Program-made: the position numbers and the translations under genes | Source of the DNA: Consotaella aegiceratis | GTDB taxonomy: Bacteria; Pseudomonadota; Alphaproteobacteria; Rhizobiales; Rhizobiaceae | Direction of reading: 5' to 3' | NCBI RefSeq assembly: GCF_036541425.1 | Contig: NZ_JAZHFT010000027.1 | Location: forward strand, 14,121-78,120 | DNA: 64,000 bases | The notes under the pieces: generated by a model | The model's input: only the letters and a program-made list of their open reading frames with translations | The model's database searches: none | Told to the model about the DNA's origin: nothing | Shown: piece after piece, positions 8,703-16,711 of the stretch | Numbering within the stretch: the first letter of the stretch is position 1 | Layout: the number at the start of each line of letters is the position of its first letter

Positions 8703-9350
8703 ATGAAACTCTATGTCTACGATCATTGCCCGTTCTGCGTGCGCGCCCGCATGCCCTTCGGACTGAAGGCCATCCCGTTCGAACTGCATTTCCAGCTCAA
8801 TGACGACGAGGAAACGCCCATCTCGATGATCGGCCAGAAGATGCTGCCGATCCTCGAGGACGACGACGGTTTCATGGGCGAGAGCCTCGACATCGTGCAC
8901 AAGCTGGACAGCCTGTCGGGCGAACGGATCTTCGCAGGCGAGCCGTCTACCGCCATCACCGACTGGATTTCCCGATGGGGATCGGTGATGAACGGTCTCG
9001 TCATCCCGCGCACGCCCGACGCCGTCTTTCCCGAGTTCCGGACGGCCGAGGCCCGCGCCTATTTCACGCGAAAGAAGGAGGCGCAGTTCGGCCGGTTCGA
9101 CGAGCTTCTGGCCCAGACCGACGATCTGATCGCGCGGCTTCGGCCGGGCCTCAACGAGCTGGAGGCCATCCTGCCCGATGCCGAGCACCCCTCGATCGAC
9201 GATATCCTGCTCTTCCCACTGCTTCGGGGGCTGTCGATCGTTGCCGGCCTGACGCTTCCGCCCAAGGCCACGGCCTATCGCGCCCGCATGGCCGAGCGCG
9301 CCGGCGTGCCCTTGGTCGACGACTTGCGGGCGGCGGCCGCCGCGCAGTAA
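8703..9350 (+). CDS. grxB: Glutaredoxin 2
   Basis: A 215-residue protein, the length of E. coli Grx2. The thioredoxin-like N-terminal domain opens MKLYVYDHCPFCVRARM with the CPFC active site at residues 9-12, then the cis-Pro motif KMLPILED and a GES stretch for glutathione binding. The C-terminal alpha-helical domain is GST-like (FPLLRGLSIVAGLTLP, a strong GrxB pattern). It reduces glutathione-mixed disulfides in the cytosol using GSH. Start 8703 follows GAGGAAGGACC; the frame is open upstream to 8412 but the extension is not conserved. It ends 25 bases from the convergent hisG stop. Confidence 0.92.
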   Translation: MKLYVYDHCPFCVRARMPFGLKAIPFELHFQLNDDEETPISMIGQKMLPILEDDDGFMGESLDIVHKLDSLSGERIFAGEPSTAITDWISRWGSVMNGLVIPRTPDAVFPEFRTAEARAYFTRKKEAQFGRFDELLAQTDDLIARLRPGLNELEAILPDAEHPSIDDILLFPLLRGLSIVAGLTLPPKATAYRARMAERAGVPLVDDLRAAAAAQ

Positions 9351-9375
9351 TCCCGGTCGCCTCGAAGACCGCTGG

Positions 9376-10065
9376 TCAATCGAACCGGGCGGCGATCTCC
9401 CGGGCCAGGCGCTGATCCGCCTCGTCGCGGGCGCGCCGGCTCATCACCAGGCAGGCTTCCGATTTCAGGATCAGGCCGTCCGACAGGATTTTCAGCCGGT
9501 TGGCGACGAGCGTCGAGCCGGTGGTGGTGATGTCGACGATGATGTCGGCCGAGCCGGCCGCCGGCGCGCCTTCGGTGGCGCCGAGGCTTTCCACGATGCG
9601 ATAGCTCTGGATGCCATGCCGGCGCGAGAAGAACGACTGCGTCAGCCGCCAGTATTTCGTCGCGATGCGCAGCCGACGGCGGTGCTTCTGGCGAAAGCCG
9701 GCGGCGACGTCGTCGAGGTCGGCCATGGTGTCCACGTCGACCCAGGCCTCGGGCACCGCCACGATGACGTCGGCCTGGCCGAAGCCGAGGCGCGCCACGA
9801 TCTCCACGGCGGCGTCCGGTTCGGCGATCGTCTCGCGCACCAGATCCTCGCCGGTGACGCCGAAGTCGATCGCGCCGTCGCGCAGTTCGCGCGCGATCTC
9901 GGACGCCGAGAGCAGCAGGACTTCCAGGCCCTCGACGCCCTCGACGCCGGCGCGGTAGCTGCGTGCGTCCTCATGCGACGTCACCTTGATGCCGGCAGCG
10001 CCGAGCCGCTCGATAGCCTTGTCCTTGAGCCGTCCCTTGGACGGCAGCGCCAGCGTCAGGCTCAT
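9376..10065 (-). CDS. hisG: ATP phosphoribosyltransferase catalytic subunit, short form
   Basis: At 229 residues this is the short HisG form, which lacks the C-terminal regulatory domain and needs HisZ. It catalyses the first step of histidine synthesis, ATP plus PRPP to phosphoribosyl-ATP. Visible are LALPSKGRLKDKA at the N-terminus, FGVTGEDLV, the RIATKYWRLT segment and the PRPP-binding loop VDITTTGSTL. Start 10065 overlaps the stop of hisZ as ATGA, so translation is coupled, in keeping with the HisG-HisZ hetero-octamer known for such pairs. The frame extends 13 codons upstream but these overlap hisZ and are unconserved. Confidence 0.94.
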   Translation of the reverse strand: MSLTLALPSKGRLKDKAIERLGAAGIKVTSHEDARSYRAGVEGVEGLEVLLLSASEIARELRDGAIDFGVTGEDLVRETIAEPDAAVEIVARLGFGQADVIVAVPEAWVDVDTMADLDDVAAGFRQKHRRRLRIATKYWRLTQSFFSRRHGIQSYRIVESLGATEGAPAAGSADIIVDITTTGSTLVANRLKILSDGLILKSEACLVMSRRARDEADQRLAREIAARFD

Positions 10066-11192
10066 CGTCCGCCTCCCTCGGCGGCCGCCATCCGGTCGAG
10101 CCACATGGAAAAGCCGACGGCGGGGATCGCCTCGCGCGCGCCCAGATAGTCGAGCAGCCGGTCGTAGCGCCCGCCGCCCACCAGCGCCTCCGTCGAGCCC
10201 GCCGCCCGCGCCTCGAAGACCAGGCCGGTATAGTAGTCGAGCGGGCGGCCGAAGGCGGCGCGGTAGCGGATCGCGGCGAGATCGACGTTCGCGGCTCTGA
10301 GCGCCAGGTTGCGCGCCTCGAAGAACACCAGCGCATGGCCGAGATCGAGCCCGCGGGCGGCGGCGAGCGTCCGCAGCCGGTCGCCGGCCTGATCCAGCGG
10401 GCAGTCGATGGCCAAAAACGCCCGCAGCGCGGCGAGCGAATCCGGATCGAGCCGCGTTTCGGCAACCGACACCTTCTCGATCAGGCGCGCCGCGATCTCG
10501 CCGGGCGTGCGGCCGGCCCGTGCGGGCAGACCCGCCGCCTCCATGCGGGTGCGGATTTCCATCGTCAGAGCCCCGGCGTCGCCGCGCTGGGCAAGCGCAT
10601 GAAGCGCCGGATCGAGGCCCGCCAGAGGATCGTCCTTCTCGCGCGCCAGGGATTCCATCGCCTTGGCCAGCAGGCCGTCCTCGCCGAAGGTGCGGATCAG
10701 CCGGCGCTGCCAGCCGTCGGGCAGGCCGAGCGCGGCCAGAAAGGCCTCGAACAGCCCCTGGTCGCCGAGGATGACGTCGAGATCGCCCTTGATGCCGCAG
10801 ACGTCGAGCGCCGCCAGCGCGTCGGCCATGGCGCGGGCATCGGCGGTCGCCAGGTTGGTCTCGCCCAGATCCTCGATGCCCGCCTGCAGAAACTCTTCGG
10901 CGCCGTGCCGCTGCTGGCGGAACACCAGGCCGCGATAGAAATAGCGGCGCGGCAGCGTGTGCCCCTGGGCGATGTGGGCGAAACAGACGGGAATGGTGAA
11001 GTCGGGCCGCAGGCAGAGGTTCTCGCCGCCCTCGCCGCGCGTCAGGAAGATGCGCCGCCGCAGGCTCTCGCCCGCCGTATCCAGATAGGGATCGGCCGGC
11101 TGCAGGATCGGCATGGTGACGAGCGCCGCCCCACGCGCCGTGAACAGCCCGCGCAGCGCATCGTCGAAGGGCGAGATCTCCAGCACGTCCAT
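10062..11192 (-). CDS. hisZ: ATP phosphoribosyltransferase regulatory subunit
   Basis: A 376-residue paralogue of the HisRS catalytic core that activates short HisG and mediates histidine feedback. It keeps class II motif-like segments: LRPDFTIPVCFAHI, the F-Y-R-G-L-V-F-R-Q motif 2 region and VGGGRYDRLLDYLG, and the LDYYTGLVFEA strand also seen in HisRS. Residues needed for aminoacylation are not complete, as expected. Start ATG 11192 lies one base beyond the hisS stop; the longer frame starting at 11237 overlaps hisS. It is the middle gene of hisS-hisZ-hisG. Confidence 0.93.
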   Translation of the reverse strand: MDVLEISPFDDALRGLFTARGAALVTMPILQPADPYLDTAGESLRRRIFLTRGEGGENLCLRPDFTIPVCFAHIAQGHTLPRRYFYRGLVFRQQRHGAEEFLQAGIEDLGETNLATADARAMADALAALDVCGIKGDLDVILGDQGLFEAFLAALGLPDGWQRRLIRTFGEDGLLAKAMESLAREKDDPLAGLDPALHALAQRGDAGALTMEIRTRMEAAGLPARAGRTPGEIAARLIEKVSVAETRLDPDSLAALRAFLAIDCPLDQAGDRLRTLAAARGLDLGHALVFFEARNLALRAANVDLAAIRYRAAFGRPLDYYTGLVFEARAAGSTEALVGGGRYDRLLDYLGAREAIPAVGFSMWLDRMAAAEGGGR

Positions 11193-11193
11193 C

Positions 11194-12789
11194 TCAGCCC
11201 TGGGCGCGGCTCGCCGCCTGCCGGTCGAGGATGGCACGCACGGCGGCGACCATGTCGGCCTCGTCCACCAGCTCCTGGCCGGCCCGCGCCTCGCGCCATT
11301 CGGCGTTGTCGGCGATCTCGGCCGACAGCTCCTTGCCGAGCACGAGGTCCTTGACCTGCACCTTGCCGGCCGCCTTTTCGTCGGCGCCCTGGATGATCAC
11401 GCATGGGCTGTTGCGGCGGTCGGCATATTGCAGCTGCTTGCCGAACTGCTTCGGATTGCCCTGGAACATCTCGACCGGGACGATTGGCTTTCCGGGGCCG
11501 TTCAGCGCGGCGCGCAGCTTCGCCGCCATCGCCTGATAGTCGGCGAGGCGATCGCGATCCATGACGGTGACGACAACCGGACCGGGGCGTGTCTCCGTGC
11601 CGAGGCGGCCGAGGTTCTTCAGCGCCGTCATCAGGCGCGACACGCCGATAGAAAAGCCTGTCGCCGGCACCGGCTGGCTCATGAAGCGCGCGACCAGCCC
11701 GTCATAGCGCCCACCGCCGCCGACCGAGCCGAAGCGTACCGGCTGCCCCTTCTCGTTCGGCACCTCGAACAGAAGCTCGGCTTCGAAGACCGGGCCGGTG
11801 TAGTATTCGAGGCCGCGTACGACGGAGGGGTCGATCTTCACGCGGCCATCGTCGTAGCCGGCGGAAACAATCGAATCCCAGATTTGAGTTAATTCAGCAA
11901 GACCGCCCGTCTCCTCCGGCGAAAATCGAAGAACATTCTCTATAGAGGCAAACACTAACTTGGCCCGCCCACTTTCCCAAGCTTCGGGCTGCATACGTTC
12001 TACTTTATCAGAACCCCATAGCTCTTTGAGAGAAAGTTCGCTTTGGCTGGCAATCTCAAGTAGTGATGTAAGGAGAGCTATCGCTTTATGATCTAGCTCA
12101 GCGCCCTTTGTAAAATCGCCGCTCTCGTCCTTGCGGCCATCACCCAGCAATGATCGCACGCCGTCGACCCCGAACTTGTCGAGCTTGTCGATGGCACGGA
12201 GAACGGTCAGCCGGCGCTCCGGCTGACCTTTCAACCCAACGGCATCCAGCACGCCGTCGAGCACCTTGCGATTGTTCACCCGGATGACGTAGTCGCCGCG
12301 CTTGATGCCGAGCGCTTCCATCGTGTCGGCCATCATCATCGCCATCTCGGCGTCGGCCGAGACGTTCGGCGCGCCGACGATATCGGCGTCGAACTGCATG
12401 AACTGGCGGAAGCGCCCCGGACCCGGCTTCTCGTTGCGGAAGACATAGCCCGCGCGATAGCTGCGATAGGGCTTGGGCAGGCTCTCGAAGTTCTCCGCCA
12501 CGTAGCGGGCGAGCGGTGCCGTCAGGTCGTAGCGCAGCGACATCCACGCCTCGTCCTCGTCCTGCAGCGAGAACACGCCCTCGTTCGGCCGGTCGCTGTC
12601 GGGCAGGAACTTGCCGAGCGCGTCGGTGTATTCGAACATCGGCGTCTCGACGGGCTCGAAGCCGTAGCGCTCGTAGACCTCGCGGATTCCATGGAGCATC
12701 TGGTCCTGCGCGCGCAGATCGTCGGCCGTGCGGTCGATAAACCCGCGCGGCACCCGTGCCTTGACCTTGTTCGGCTTCTTGGGAGCCAT
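11194..12789 (-). CDS. hisS: Histidyl-tRNA synthetase, divergent alphaproteobacterial type
   Basis: A 531-residue class II synthetase charging tRNA-His. It begins KARVPRGFIDR, continues with motif 2 (YRAGYVFRNEKPGPGRFRQF), the HisA-type LEYYTGPVFEAE, GGGGRYDGL and a C-terminal anticodon-binding domain from about residue 425 (GPVVVTVMDRDRLADY on). It is about 100 residues longer than the E. coli enzyme (424), due to an insertion after residue 210 and a longer C-terminus. In Caulobacter-type alphaproteobacteria the divergent enzyme reads the anticodon, A73 and U72 instead of G-1; the tRNA-His in this window has just these features. The bases for residues about 224-303 (11881-12120) are only some 47% GC against over 60% around them, a likely sign of recombination. 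Confidence 0.95.
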   Translation of the reverse strand: MAPKKPNKVKARVPRGFIDRTADDLRAQDQMLHGIREVYERYGFEPVETPMFEYTDALGKFLPDSDRPNEGVFSLQDEDEAWMSLRYDLTAPLARYVAENFESLPKPYRSYRAGYVFRNEKPGPGRFRQFMQFDADIVGAPNVSADAEMAMMMADTMEALGIKRGDYVIRVNNRKVLDGVLDAVGLKGQPERRLTVLRAIDKLDKFGVDGVRSLLGDGRKDESGDFTKGAELDHKAIALLTSLLEIASQSELSLKELWGSDKVERMQPEAWESGRAKLVFASIENVLRFSPEETGGLAELTQIWDSIVSAGYDDGRVKIDPSVVRGLEYYTGPVFEAELLFEVPNEKGQPVRFGSVGGGGRYDGLVARFMSQPVPATGFSIGVSRLMTALKNLGRLGTETRPGPVVVTVMDRDRLADYQAMAAKLRAALNGPGKPIVPVEMFQGNPKQFGKQLQYADRRNSPCVIIQGADEKAAGKVQVKDLVLGKELSAEIADNAEWREARAGQELVDEADMVAAVRAILDRQAASRAQG

Positions 12790-12904
12790 GATGGGACGTC
12801 CGTCGATGTTCGATTGTTCACACGCCCTGCGGGGCGCATGGACGATAAAAAAGACAGGCGGGTGTTATCCGATCGGCCGGCAAGCGGCAAGGTTGGCGAG
12901 GCCG

Positions 12905-13082
12905 GCGCCTCACCCCCTCATCCGCCCTGCGGGCACCTTCTCCCCGGCGGGGAGAAGGAGGAGACGGCACGGCCGCATCGCCGGCACCGCCTTTGCTGGG
13001 TTCCCGAGGTTATGCGCCATTCCTCTCCCGCGAGCGGGAGAGGGTGGACGCGCGGCAGTCGCCGCGCGGACGGGTGAGGGTC
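12905..13082. repeat. Rhizobial-type intergenic palindromes (two GC-rich hairpins)
   Basis: Between hisS and tag there is a block of nested inverted repeats. CACCTTCTCCCC with GGGGAGAAGG at about 12927-12959 forms one hairpin, and CCTCTCCCGC with GCGGGAGAGG at about 13021-13045 another. The motif CTCATCCGCCCTGCGGGCACC followed by a CTCCCC palindrome is the style of RIME-like intergenic mosaic elements of Rhizobiales. No gene is seen in the 380 bases 12790-13169. Confidence 0.6.
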
Positions 13083-13130
13083 CGGATCATGATCCCAAAA
13101 AGTGGGACAGAGTTTTCGGAAAGATCACGC
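13083..13130. repeat. Intergenic palindrome, copy 1
   Basis: An imperfect inverted repeat runs from GGATCATGATCCC to GGAAAGATCACGC with a centre AAAAGTGGGACAGAGTTTTC. This matches, from memory, a palindrome often found between genes in Mesorhizobium and relatives. A shorter, diverged copy is at 16679-16711. Confidence 0.55.
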
Positions 13131-13169
13131 AAGAACCGGAGAATAGAGCGCAATGATGAGCTGAGCTCA

Positions 13170-13820
13170 TCACATCAAGCCCGGCCGCTTGAACGCCGCG
13201 CGTTCGGCCTCGCAGTCCGCCCGGCAGATGCAGCCCTCCAGATGGTCGTCGACCAGGCCCATGGCCTGCATGAAGGCGTGGATCGTGGTCGGTCCGACGA
13301 AGGTGAAGCCGCGCTTCTTCAACGCCTTCGACAAGCGGGTGGAGGCCGGCGTCACCGTGTTCGCCCGCATCCATTCCGTGGTGACATGCTTCGGCCGCTC
13401 CTCTGCCGGCGGTTCGAACGACCATAGGAACGCGGCCAGGGAACCGTGCTCGGCCCGCACTGCCTGGGCGCGGCGGGCATTGTTGATCGTCGAGGCGATC
13501 TTGCCGCGATGGCGCACGATGCGGGCGTCCTGAAGGATGCGCTCGATGTCCGCCTCGTCCATCGCCGCCACCCGGTCGATGGCGAAGCCGAGAAACACCT
13601 CGCGAAAAGCCTCGCGCTTCCTCAGGATCGTCAGCCAGGACAGCCCGGCCTGAAAGCCCTCCAGGCAGAGCTTCTCGAACAGGCGGTCGTCGTCGGCCAC
13701 CGGCCGGCCCCATTCCATGTCGTGATAGGCAAGGTAGCCGGCATCGCCGCCATGCCAGCGGCAGCGGGTTCGCCCGTCCGGCGCATCGGTCAGGCCTGTA
13801 TCGAAAACGGTCTCGCTCAT
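13170..13820 (-). CDS. tag: DNA-3-methyladenine glycosylase I
   Basis: A 216-residue base-excision repair enzyme removing 3-methyladenine from alkylated DNA. The N-terminal zinc half-site (CRWHGG, then YLAYHDMEWGRP) and the C-terminal one (HLEGCICR) are both present, so the Tag-type zinc snap is intact. The core includes LEGFQAGLSWLTILRKREAF with the conserved Trp and Glu of the base pocket. Start 13820 (MSETVFD) has GGGAC upstream; the frame is open to 13889 but the extension is not conserved. It is alone on the minus strand, divergent from the first L,D-transpeptidase. Confidence 0.94.
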   Translation of the reverse strand: MSETVFDTGLTDAPDGRTRCRWHGGDAGYLAYHDMEWGRPVADDDRLFEKLCLEGFQAGLSWLTILRKREAFREVFLGFAIDRVAAMDEADIERILQDARIVRHRGKIASTINNARRAQAVRAEHGSLAAFLWSFEPPAEERPKHVTTEWMRANTVTPASTRLSKALKKRGFTFVGPTTIHAFMQAMGLVDDHLEGCICRADCEAERAAFKRPGLM

Positions 13821-13870
13821 CGTCCCTTGATGGCCCAGCGATCCGGACCTGGCAAGCCGCCCGCCGGTCC

Positions 13871-13889
13871 TTGACGATCCATTAACCAT
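13871..13889 (+). promoter_or_regulatory. Possible CtrA box upstream of L,D-transpeptidase gene
   Basis: TTGA at 13871-13874, seven bases, then TTAACCAT at 13882-13889 differs at one position from the CtrA consensus TTAA-N7-TTAA, and TTAACCAT is the form common in rhizobia. It lies in the divergent region between tag and an envelope gene. It may also supply a -35 element (TTGACG). Seen by eye only. Confidence 0.35.
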
Positions 13890-14023
13890 ACCAATTCGTT
13901 CCGGGGGACAATCGTCATGCGGGCACAGCGATTCATCTTTCGCTTGTGATTTTCAGGTCCAATCAGCGCATCGACCGCCGGCCGACGGCCCGCGGCATTT
14001 CCCGATCGTCAGCAGGACCTGCC

Positions 14024-14905
14024 ATGACATTGCGTCCGACCCCGTTCAAATTCGCCGCTCTGGCGACCTTCGCCGCATTGATGGCTGGCCCCGCGGCCGC
14101 CCAGGACGGGGCGCGCCCGCCGGTCAAGGTTTCGCCGGAGATCGCCGGCGAATGGCTGCTGCAGCTTTCGCCCGGCAGCGGCGTGGTGCCCGGCTATCGC
14201 CGCAAGCCGGTCGTCGAGCATCGGGTGGATCGGAACGGCGTCGTCTACAGCGCCGGCGATTCGAGCTTCCCGATCACCATCGATCCACGCGCGACGGCAC
14301 TGTTCGCCGCCCCGCCGCGCCAGGCGCCGGCCGCACGGCCGGCCGTGCAGTCCCGCGCCCCCGCGGTCAGCCGCGCCCCGGGCGTGCCGGCCCCTGCCCG
14401 GCAGGCGGCGCTCACCACGCCGCGAACGGTCCAGAAGGCGGCCGGCTTCGACCCGATCTATGCGCCGCAGACGGTCGACTACCAGACCAGCGAGGCTCCG
14501 GGCACGATCGTCATCGATACGGAAGCGAAGTTCCTCTACCATGTGATGGCCGGCGGCCAGGCTCGCCGCTACGGCGTCGGCGTCGGCAAGCCGGGCTTCG
14601 AATGGGCCGGAACCCACAGTGTCAGCGCCAAGCGGCAGTGGCCGGACTGGCGGCCGCCAGCTCAGATGATCGCCCGCGAGAAGAAGCGTGGACGGATCCT
14701 GCCGGTGGTGATGAAGGGCGGCCCCGACAATCCGCTCGGTGCCCGGGCGCTCTATCTCGGCTCGACGCTCTACCGCATTCACGGCACCAACCAGCCCTGG
14801 TCGATCGGCAAGGCGGTATCTTCGGGCTGCATCAGGATGCGTAACGAAGATGTCATCGAACTTTACGATCAGGTTGCCGTGGGCACCCGGGTTATCGTTC
14901 GATAG
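14024..14905 (+). CDS. L,D-transpeptidase (YkuD family), exported
   Basis: A 293-residue precursor with a signal peptide (FKFAALATFAALMAGPAAA, cut probably after AAA near residue 26). After a Pro/Ala-rich linker (about residues 100-140) comes the YkuD domain from about residue 155 (GTIVIDTEAKFLYHVM) to the end, with the catalytic motif HGTNQPWSIG ... SSGCIRM; the nucleophile is Cys269. Such enzymes make 3-3 cross-links in peptidoglycan or attach proteins such as beta-barrel proteins to it in Rhizobiales. ATG 14024 is chosen because it begins the signal peptide; the frame is open upstream to 13946. A close paralogue follows at 15141. Confidence 0.92.
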   Translation: MTLRPTPFKFAALATFAALMAGPAAAQDGARPPVKVSPEIAGEWLLQLSPGSGVVPGYRRKPVVEHRVDRNGVVYSAGDSSFPITIDPRATALFAAPPRQAPAARPAVQSRAPAVSRAPGVPAPARQAALTTPRTVQKAAGFDPIYAPQTVDYQTSEAPGTIVIDTEAKFLYHVMAGGQARRYGVGVGKPGFEWAGTHSVSAKRQWPDWRPPAQMIAREKKRGRILPVVMKGGPDNPLGARALYLGSTLYRIHGTNQPWSIGKAVSSGCIRMRNEDVIELYDQVAVGTRVIVR

Positions 14906-14988
14906 GCCATGAGCGCATCCGCCCTCGCCGCCCCGCGCGCGGAATGAGGCGCGAATCCAGGACCTTAAGGCGGCGCGCCCTGGAAAGA

Positions 14989-15026
14989 GGAATGGGATCG
15001 GCCGGCCGGCCGCCGATCCCGATTCC
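14989..15026. other. Long imperfect hairpin between the two L,D-transpeptidase genes
   Basis: GGAATGGGATCGGC (14989-15002) faces GCCGATCCC-G-ATTCC (15012-15026), giving 14 pairs with one bulge around a nine-base GC loop. There is no T run, so it may be a repeat or a processing site and not a classic terminator. The surrounding 235 bases (14906-15140) hold no gene. Confidence 0.5.
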
Positions 15027-15140
15027 GCTGTTGCCGAGATGCCGCAGCCGGCCGCCAACGTGGTGGGGCGACTTGCCAGCCCGACCCATGTCCCAAATGA
15101 CCCTGCGAAGGGGTTTAATCCAGCCGAGAGGGAAAGATTG

Positions 15141-15851
15141 ATGAGAAAGATGCCGCTTGCGGTTGCCGCGGTTACGGCTCTTCTGGGCGTCCAGACCCTG
15201 GGATCCGCCCAAGCCGAGGAAGTTCGCCGCTATAATCCGTCGACGGCACGGTGGGAGACGGTGGACCTGTCCCGCGTGCGCTCCGTTCGGCAGCGCGAGC
15301 CGGATCGGCAATTCCAGCGCAAGACCGTCGGGATCGAGACGCGCGAGCAGCCTGGCACCATCATCGTCGATACCCAGCGCCACTTCCTCTATCATGTCGG
15401 AAACGGCGGCAAGGCCACGCGCTACGGCGTCGGCGTCGGCCGCGAAGGGTTCGGCTGGTCGGGCGACATGAAGATCGGCCGCAAGGCGGAGTGGCCGGGC
15501 TGGACGCCGCCCCCGGAGATGGTGCGGCGCGAGCGTGCCAAGGGCCGCAACCTGCCGGCTTATATGGCGGGCGGCCCCGACAACCCGCTGGGCGCCCGCG
15601 CCATGTATCTCTACCGCAACGGACACGACTCCATGTACCGCATCCACGGCACCAACCAGCCCTGGACGATCGGTCAGAACATGTCGTCCGGCTGCATCCG
15701 CATGATGAACGAGGATGTCGAGGATCTGTACGACCGGGCCGGCAAGGGTACCAAGGTCGTCGTCATCGGCCCCGATGGCAGCGGCCGCGACAAGATCTAT
15801 CGCGAGACCCGCGCGGCCAACGGGCTGCTGGAGGCCCTCTTCGGCAGTTGA
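15141..15851 (+). CDS. L,D-transpeptidase (YkuD family), exported paralogue
   Basis: A 236-residue precursor: signal peptide MPLAVAAVTALLGVQTLGSAQA, then a short linker and a YkuD domain from about residue 70 (GTIIVDTQRHFLYHV) with HGTNQPWTIG and SSGCIRM, nucleophile Cys185. It is clearly related to the upstream protein (same GVGVG, P-G-W-x-P-P-x-E/Q-M, G-G-P-D-N-P-L-G-A-R-A motifs) but lacks its Pro/Ala linker. Start ATG 15141 follows GAGAGGGAAAGATTG. A strong terminator follows at 15878. The pair probably arose by duplication; whether the two differ in substrate (cross-linking or protein anchoring) cannot be told. Confidence 0.92.
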   Translation: MRKMPLAVAAVTALLGVQTLGSAQAEEVRRYNPSTARWETVDLSRVRSVRQREPDRQFQRKTVGIETREQPGTIIVDTQRHFLYHVGNGGKATRYGVGVGREGFGWSGDMKIGRKAEWPGWTPPPEMVRRERAKGRNLPAYMAGGPDNPLGARAMYLYRNGHDSMYRIHGTNQPWTIGQNMSSGCIRMMNEDVEDLYDRAGKGTKVVVIGPDGSGRDKIYRETRAANGLLEALFGS

Positions 15852-15877
15852 GGCGCTAGAGACTCTTTCTCAACCCC

Positions 15878-15907
15878 GAAAGCCCGCCCCCCGGCGGGCT
15901 TTCGTTT
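15878..15907 (+). terminator. Rho-independent terminator after second L,D-transpeptidase gene
   Basis: GAAAGCCCGCC (15878-15888), loop CCCC, GGCGGGCTTTC (15893-15903) then GTTT. The eleven-pair stem with AAAG/CTTT flanks is a textbook terminator. Confidence 0.85.
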
Positions 15908-15987
15908 GTCTGCGACGGTGCTCGAATTCGGCTGGACAGGACGGGGTGCCGGTGGCTTGATCGGCCTTTCGCAGCAGGAGCGCCTCC

Positions 15988-16623
15988 ATGCCCGTCAGCC
16001 TCGACATTCTCCTTCCCTTCATCCTCGCCACCGCGATCTTTCTGGCGATCCCCGGACCGACCATCGTTCTCGTCGTCTCCCAGGCGCTCAGCCATGGACG
16101 GTCGGTGGCCCTGGCCAGCGCGCTCGGCGTCGGGTTCGGCGATCTCTGCGCTGCGACCCTGTCGCTGATCGGCGTCGGCACGCTTCTCGCCACCTCGGCC
16201 ACCGCGTTCGTCGCCCTGAAATGGATCGGCGCCGCCTATCTCGTCTTTCTTGGCGTCCGGATGTGGCGCTCGCCCATCACGGACCCGTCGACCCTTGCCG
16301 CCGGAGAGCCAAAGACGGTGACGGGTGGCCGGATCTTCCGCGCCGCCTTTCTCGTCACCCTGCTGAATCCGAAGAGCATCGTCTTCTTCATCGCCTTCCT
16401 GCCGCAGTTCATCGATCCGGCGCATGCCTTCGCGCCGCAGGCCGCGACGCTGGTCGCGGTCTTCGTCGTGCTCGGCGTCGTCAATGCCTATGCCTATACG
16501 CTGCTGGCTTCGAGCGCCCGGCGGGTGATTGCCCGGCCCCGCGTGCTGCGCGCGGCCACCCGCCTGGGCGCCAGCGTCCTGATCGGCGCCGGCTTCGCTT
16601 CTGCGCTGGCCCGCCGCGCCTGA
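15988..16623 (+). CDS. LysE/RhtB family amino acid exporter
   Basis: A 211-residue membrane protein with about six helices. The family signature is clear: ILATAIFLAIPGPTIVLVVSQAL with the IPGP turn, a repeat-like GVGFGDL, then ALKWIGAAYLVFLGVRMW, and FLVTLLNPKSIVFFIAFLPQFI. It should export an amino acid or derivative using the proton gradient. The substrate is not predictable. An AGCAGGAGC lies 10 bases before the start. It appears to be a single-gene unit after the terminator at 15878. Confidence 0.9.
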   Translation: MPVSLDILLPFILATAIFLAIPGPTIVLVVSQALSHGRSVALASALGVGFGDLCAATLSLIGVGTLLATSATAFVALKWIGAAYLVFLGVRMWRSPITDPSTLAAGEPKTVTGGRIFRAAFLVTLLNPKSIVFFIAFLPQFIDPAHAFAPQAATLVAVFVVLGVVNAYAYTLLASSARRVIARPRVLRAATRLGASVLIGAGFASALARRA

Positions 16624-16678
16624 TTGGCGAGAAGCGCGGAACACCAGCGCACCCCTCTCGTTCCTTTCCCGACACCAA

Positions 16679-16711
16679 CGCGTGATGCCGAAAAGATGCA
16701 GACTTCTCGGA
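16679..16711. repeat. Intergenic palindrome, diverged copy 2
   Basis: GCGTGATGCCGAAAAG, a short centre, then ACTTCTCGG resembles the repeat at 13083-13130 and the rhizobial palindrome with GATGCCGAAAAG and TTTTCGG arms. This copy is shorter and less symmetric. Confidence 0.4.

Noticed and set aside
11876..12120. An insertion sequence or intein in hisS
   Set aside because: The frame is unbroken with HisRS-like content, with no terminal repeats or splicing motifs. It is more likely an exchanged coding segment.
12905..13050. A CRISPR array in the hisS-tag gap
   Set aside because: There are inverted repeats but no regularly spaced direct repeats with spacers.
14989..15026. A Rho-independent terminator after the first L,D-transpeptidase gene
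   Set aside because: The stem is strong but there is no T run. Recorded as a hairpin of unknown role.
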